Assembly (NCBI GenBank): GCA_963995525.1
Contig: OZ023213.1
Span: 52,368,889-52,432,888 of the forward strand
Reading direction: 5' to 3'
Length of the DNA: 64,000 nucleotides
Source of the DNA: Escarpia spicata
Lineage: Eukaryota > Annelida > Polychaeta > Sabellida > Siboglinidae
Part shown: positions 61,960-64,000 of the stretch, piece by piece
Layout of the letters: each line of letters starts with the position of its first letter
Position numbering within the stretch: position 1 is the stretch's first letter
Position numbers and translations under genes: made by a program
The notes under the pieces: model-generated
What the model was told of the DNA's origin: nothing
The model's input: only the letters and a program-made list of their open reading frames with translations
Database searches by the model: none

Positions 61960-62695
61960 GTTCGGCCAATTAACAACTGAAATCGTGTGCCTCAATGATG
62001 GCTGGTCGGAAGACGATAAGTTTGCTGAATATATGGATGTGCTAGGTGAAATACAGCAGTTAATACACACTTACAACCCCGCTCACGTTACGGGGGTGAC
62101 ATGAATACAGATTTGACTAGGAATATGCCTCATGCACATGATTACAGAATTTTTTATTGGATTTTAATCTTACAGTATACATAGATGCCCCAGATGCGCA
62201 AGTGCCATATACAGTACTTAGGTAAGTAAGCCCAAATGGTTTTACCTCCAGAATTGATAATTTTCTAACCACGGCAAATTTAGGACAGAAGGTGCTCGAA
62301 TCCTCTCTCAACTTGTTGTTTTCTGACCATGTACCACTTAAAGTTAGGTTAGATATAAATATAGACCACATGTTCGAAACAAGTACGAAACTAATTAACC
62401 AATACAGTAGTGATCTTGAGTATAAACTCTCCATGTTACAATACGACAAACAGGCTTTGCTGTGTAAGAATGGGCAAGAATGTAATGTGTAAAAAACTTG
62501 AGAACGAATTATCTAGAGTACACAATGATATATTAAATATGTGCATAGAATCATCGGAATGTATACCTACCACCTGTCCTAAAAACAACCTTAATTCAAC
62601 TGGTGGCAGAAGGAAACTTCCTGGGTGGTCAAAAGAAGTTGAACACCTGAAACAGGAGGTTATTTTCTGGCATCGACAGTGGTGAGCAGTGGGAA
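61960..62695 (+). mobile_element. LINE endonuclease-region remnant
   Basis: Plus-strand pieces: LNDGWSEDDKFAEYMDVLGE, GDMNTDLTRNM (the GD-N endonuclease motif at 62095-62106), FSDHVPLKVRL (the SDH motif at 62322) and LPGWSKEVEHLKQEVIFWHR. Several frameshifts. It lacks RT, which may have been lost before the piece at 63575. Confidence 0.6.
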
Positions 62696-63386
62696 AGCCT
62701 CATCAGGGTAACATTACAAATAAACAAAATAACAAAAACCCATTGGGCAAAACCCCACTTGGACAAAACGCCACTCACAAATGAGAATTATGGACAAAAC
62801 CCCACAGTAAAAATGTTATGTATAATTTTTTTTATAAATATTGTGATTTAGAATAACGTTGACATTTGTATTTTGGAAAAATAAAATTATGACTTTGATT
62901 AGGCCAAGTAGGGCGTTGATTGCACTTAATTAATTTAACATACTTGGATTATCTCAATTACAAAAGGATTATCTGAACCATTGAGATGAAGAGATCAAGG
63001 AAGCCATGAATGTTTTCACTTGGATGAAAAGATGATATCAATTGCTAAGAGATCAAGGAAACCATGGAATTTGGGCTTCGTGAAGCCGTTTTAAATTGGG
63101 TGTAAGTCACAAATTCTACACCAGATGAACCCCTTATAGGGTCCAAGAATACTGGATCATTGTGTGAGGTGGATAAACACACTCTGACATTAGCTTTTTA
63201 CACCCACTCTGACATTAACTATTTTACATGTTATGTTGTTCTTTGTGAATATAAAAATATGAATAAAAAATATGATATGTGATCTTAGATTTATTTCCTT
63301 GTAAATGCGAGTGGGCTTGTATATGTGAGTGGGGTTATGTCTGTGTGGGGTTTTGTCTGTGTGGGGTTATGTCTGAGTGGGTTTTT
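62696..63386 (+). other. Unassigned AT-rich region
   Basis: Contains short repeats of gggcaaaaccccact and gagatcaaggaa at 62745-63065 and of gtgtggggttatgtctg at 63335-63375. No gene recognised. Confidence 0.4.
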
Positions 63387-63388
63387 AG

Positions 63389-63416
63389 TCCTTTGGCCGA
63401 AGGTCCAAAGGACTAT
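63389..63416. repeat. Perfect 10-bp stem inverted repeat
   Basis: agtcctttgg, an 8-base loop, and ccaaaggact. Followed by CG-rich gttcgccgtacgccgtccgc. It may be one end of an unidentified repeat. Confidence 0.5.
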
Positions 63417-63574
63417 TGCCATCACTCTGCGTTCGCCGTACGCCGTCCGCCGTTAGCTGCCGTATCTCAGAAACCGTTCAGCAACTTTTTCTCTAATTTT
63501 GCATAGACATATCTTAGGGCACTGCCACTATGCACAAGAAATCTGCAAATCGGCAACAGTAGATTTTGTTTAAT

Positions 63575-63960
63575 GTGCCACAAAGTCAACACCATGACTA
63601 ATCTCTGCATTTCCAGTGTTACTGACATTTTACACAAACTTGAATTTGTAACACTTAAACACTGTCGTTTAAATTCTAGATTAATATTAATGTACAAGAT
63701 GGTTAACAGTATGGTATGTATAAATCTAAGTCAATATCTTTCCCCAGTAATGTGTTTCTCCGAATGTACACACCCCTTTTGTTTTATACAAGGTTCCTTG
63801 GTCGAGGACAGAATCATTTAAAATGTTATGTTTACCAAGAAGCATTGTAGACTGGAACAATCTTCCCACTGAGGTGGTGCAGGCCCCTAAATTGGAGTCG
63901 TTCGGGACTCTCCTCGCGGGCCTCCCAGCTACAGAGTGAACATTATATAAAACCTTACAA
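63575..63960 (+). mobile_element. LINE 3' end (RT C-terminus) remnant
   Basis: The plus strand reads LKHCRLNSRLILMYKMVNSM then VCINLSQYLSPV, followed after a stop by frames resembling the IVDWNNLP and APKLESF motifs, a standard LINE RT C-terminal region. Frame-broken, and ends in AT-rich sequence. Confidence 0.6.
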
Positions 63961-64000
63961 TTAATTTACATTTTTATTTTAATGTTTCAAATATTTAAAA

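Overview
ORGANISM. This is eukaryotic, metazoan DNA: GT-AG introns, sparse coding sequence, many dinucleotide microsatellites and minisatellites, LINEs of several clades, a tRNA-derived SINE, a hAT-type DNA transposon and an LTR-element remnant. The mix suits a marine invertebrate, possibly a mollusc or other lophotrochozoan, but nothing in the window fixes the phylum. MAIN CONTENT. Three tandem plus-strand copies of one gene family fill positions 1 to about 53,200. The family encodes a secreted, modular, repeat-tailed protein that I do not recognise. Copy 3 (40281-53177) is complete. Its ten exons join in one frame to 514 codons: a signal peptide, a Gly/Arg-rich basic segment, seven short exons (18-40 codons) that look mostly helical, and a long last exon with Pro/Asp/Asn and Lys/Pro repeats. 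Introns 2-9 are all phase 1. Copy 2 (13733-28385) has the same ten exons and joins to 393 codons, but codon 9 of its signal peptide is TAG. Copy 1 (683-6245) enters the window with only exons 5-10 visible. LAYOUT. 1-6245: 3' half of copy 1, with a LINE in intron 5, a 56-bp minisatellite, and a 635-bp foldback element in intron 9. 6246-13600: spacer with a 3'UTR-like region, a degenerate hAT element and a TG array. 13600-22251: promoter block and exons 1-4 of copy 2; intron 1 holds LINE pieces and a 1.66-kb tandem duplication that split off a piece of exon 2. 22252-32651: a nearly exact repeat of 1 to about 10474, supplying exons 5-10 of copy 2 and part of the spacer. 32653-40280: a second, more diverged copy of the spacer, joined at an abrupt breakpoint. 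40281-53177: copy 3, with a nested LINE, LINE ORF1 remnant, SINE, 32-bp minisatellite, large TA/GT microsatellite and its own foldback element. 53178-58017: 3' flank, a 1.3-kb CA array, an RTE-type LINE remnant and more spacer. 58018-59458: minus-strand gag-protease remnant of an LTR element. 59460-64000: unassigned sequence, half a foldback element, an unrecognised broken reading frame at 61181-61939, and two LINE pieces. HOW IT FITS. The three genes look like a recently amplified array whose exon set is stable, while the coding tail and the intronic repeats change copy number quickly. One copy appears disabled at its signal peptide. Function is unknown. Secretion, the polyampholyte tail and repeat-number differences between paralogs would suit an extracellular matrix, mucus, adhesive or shell-matrix protein, but that is inference.
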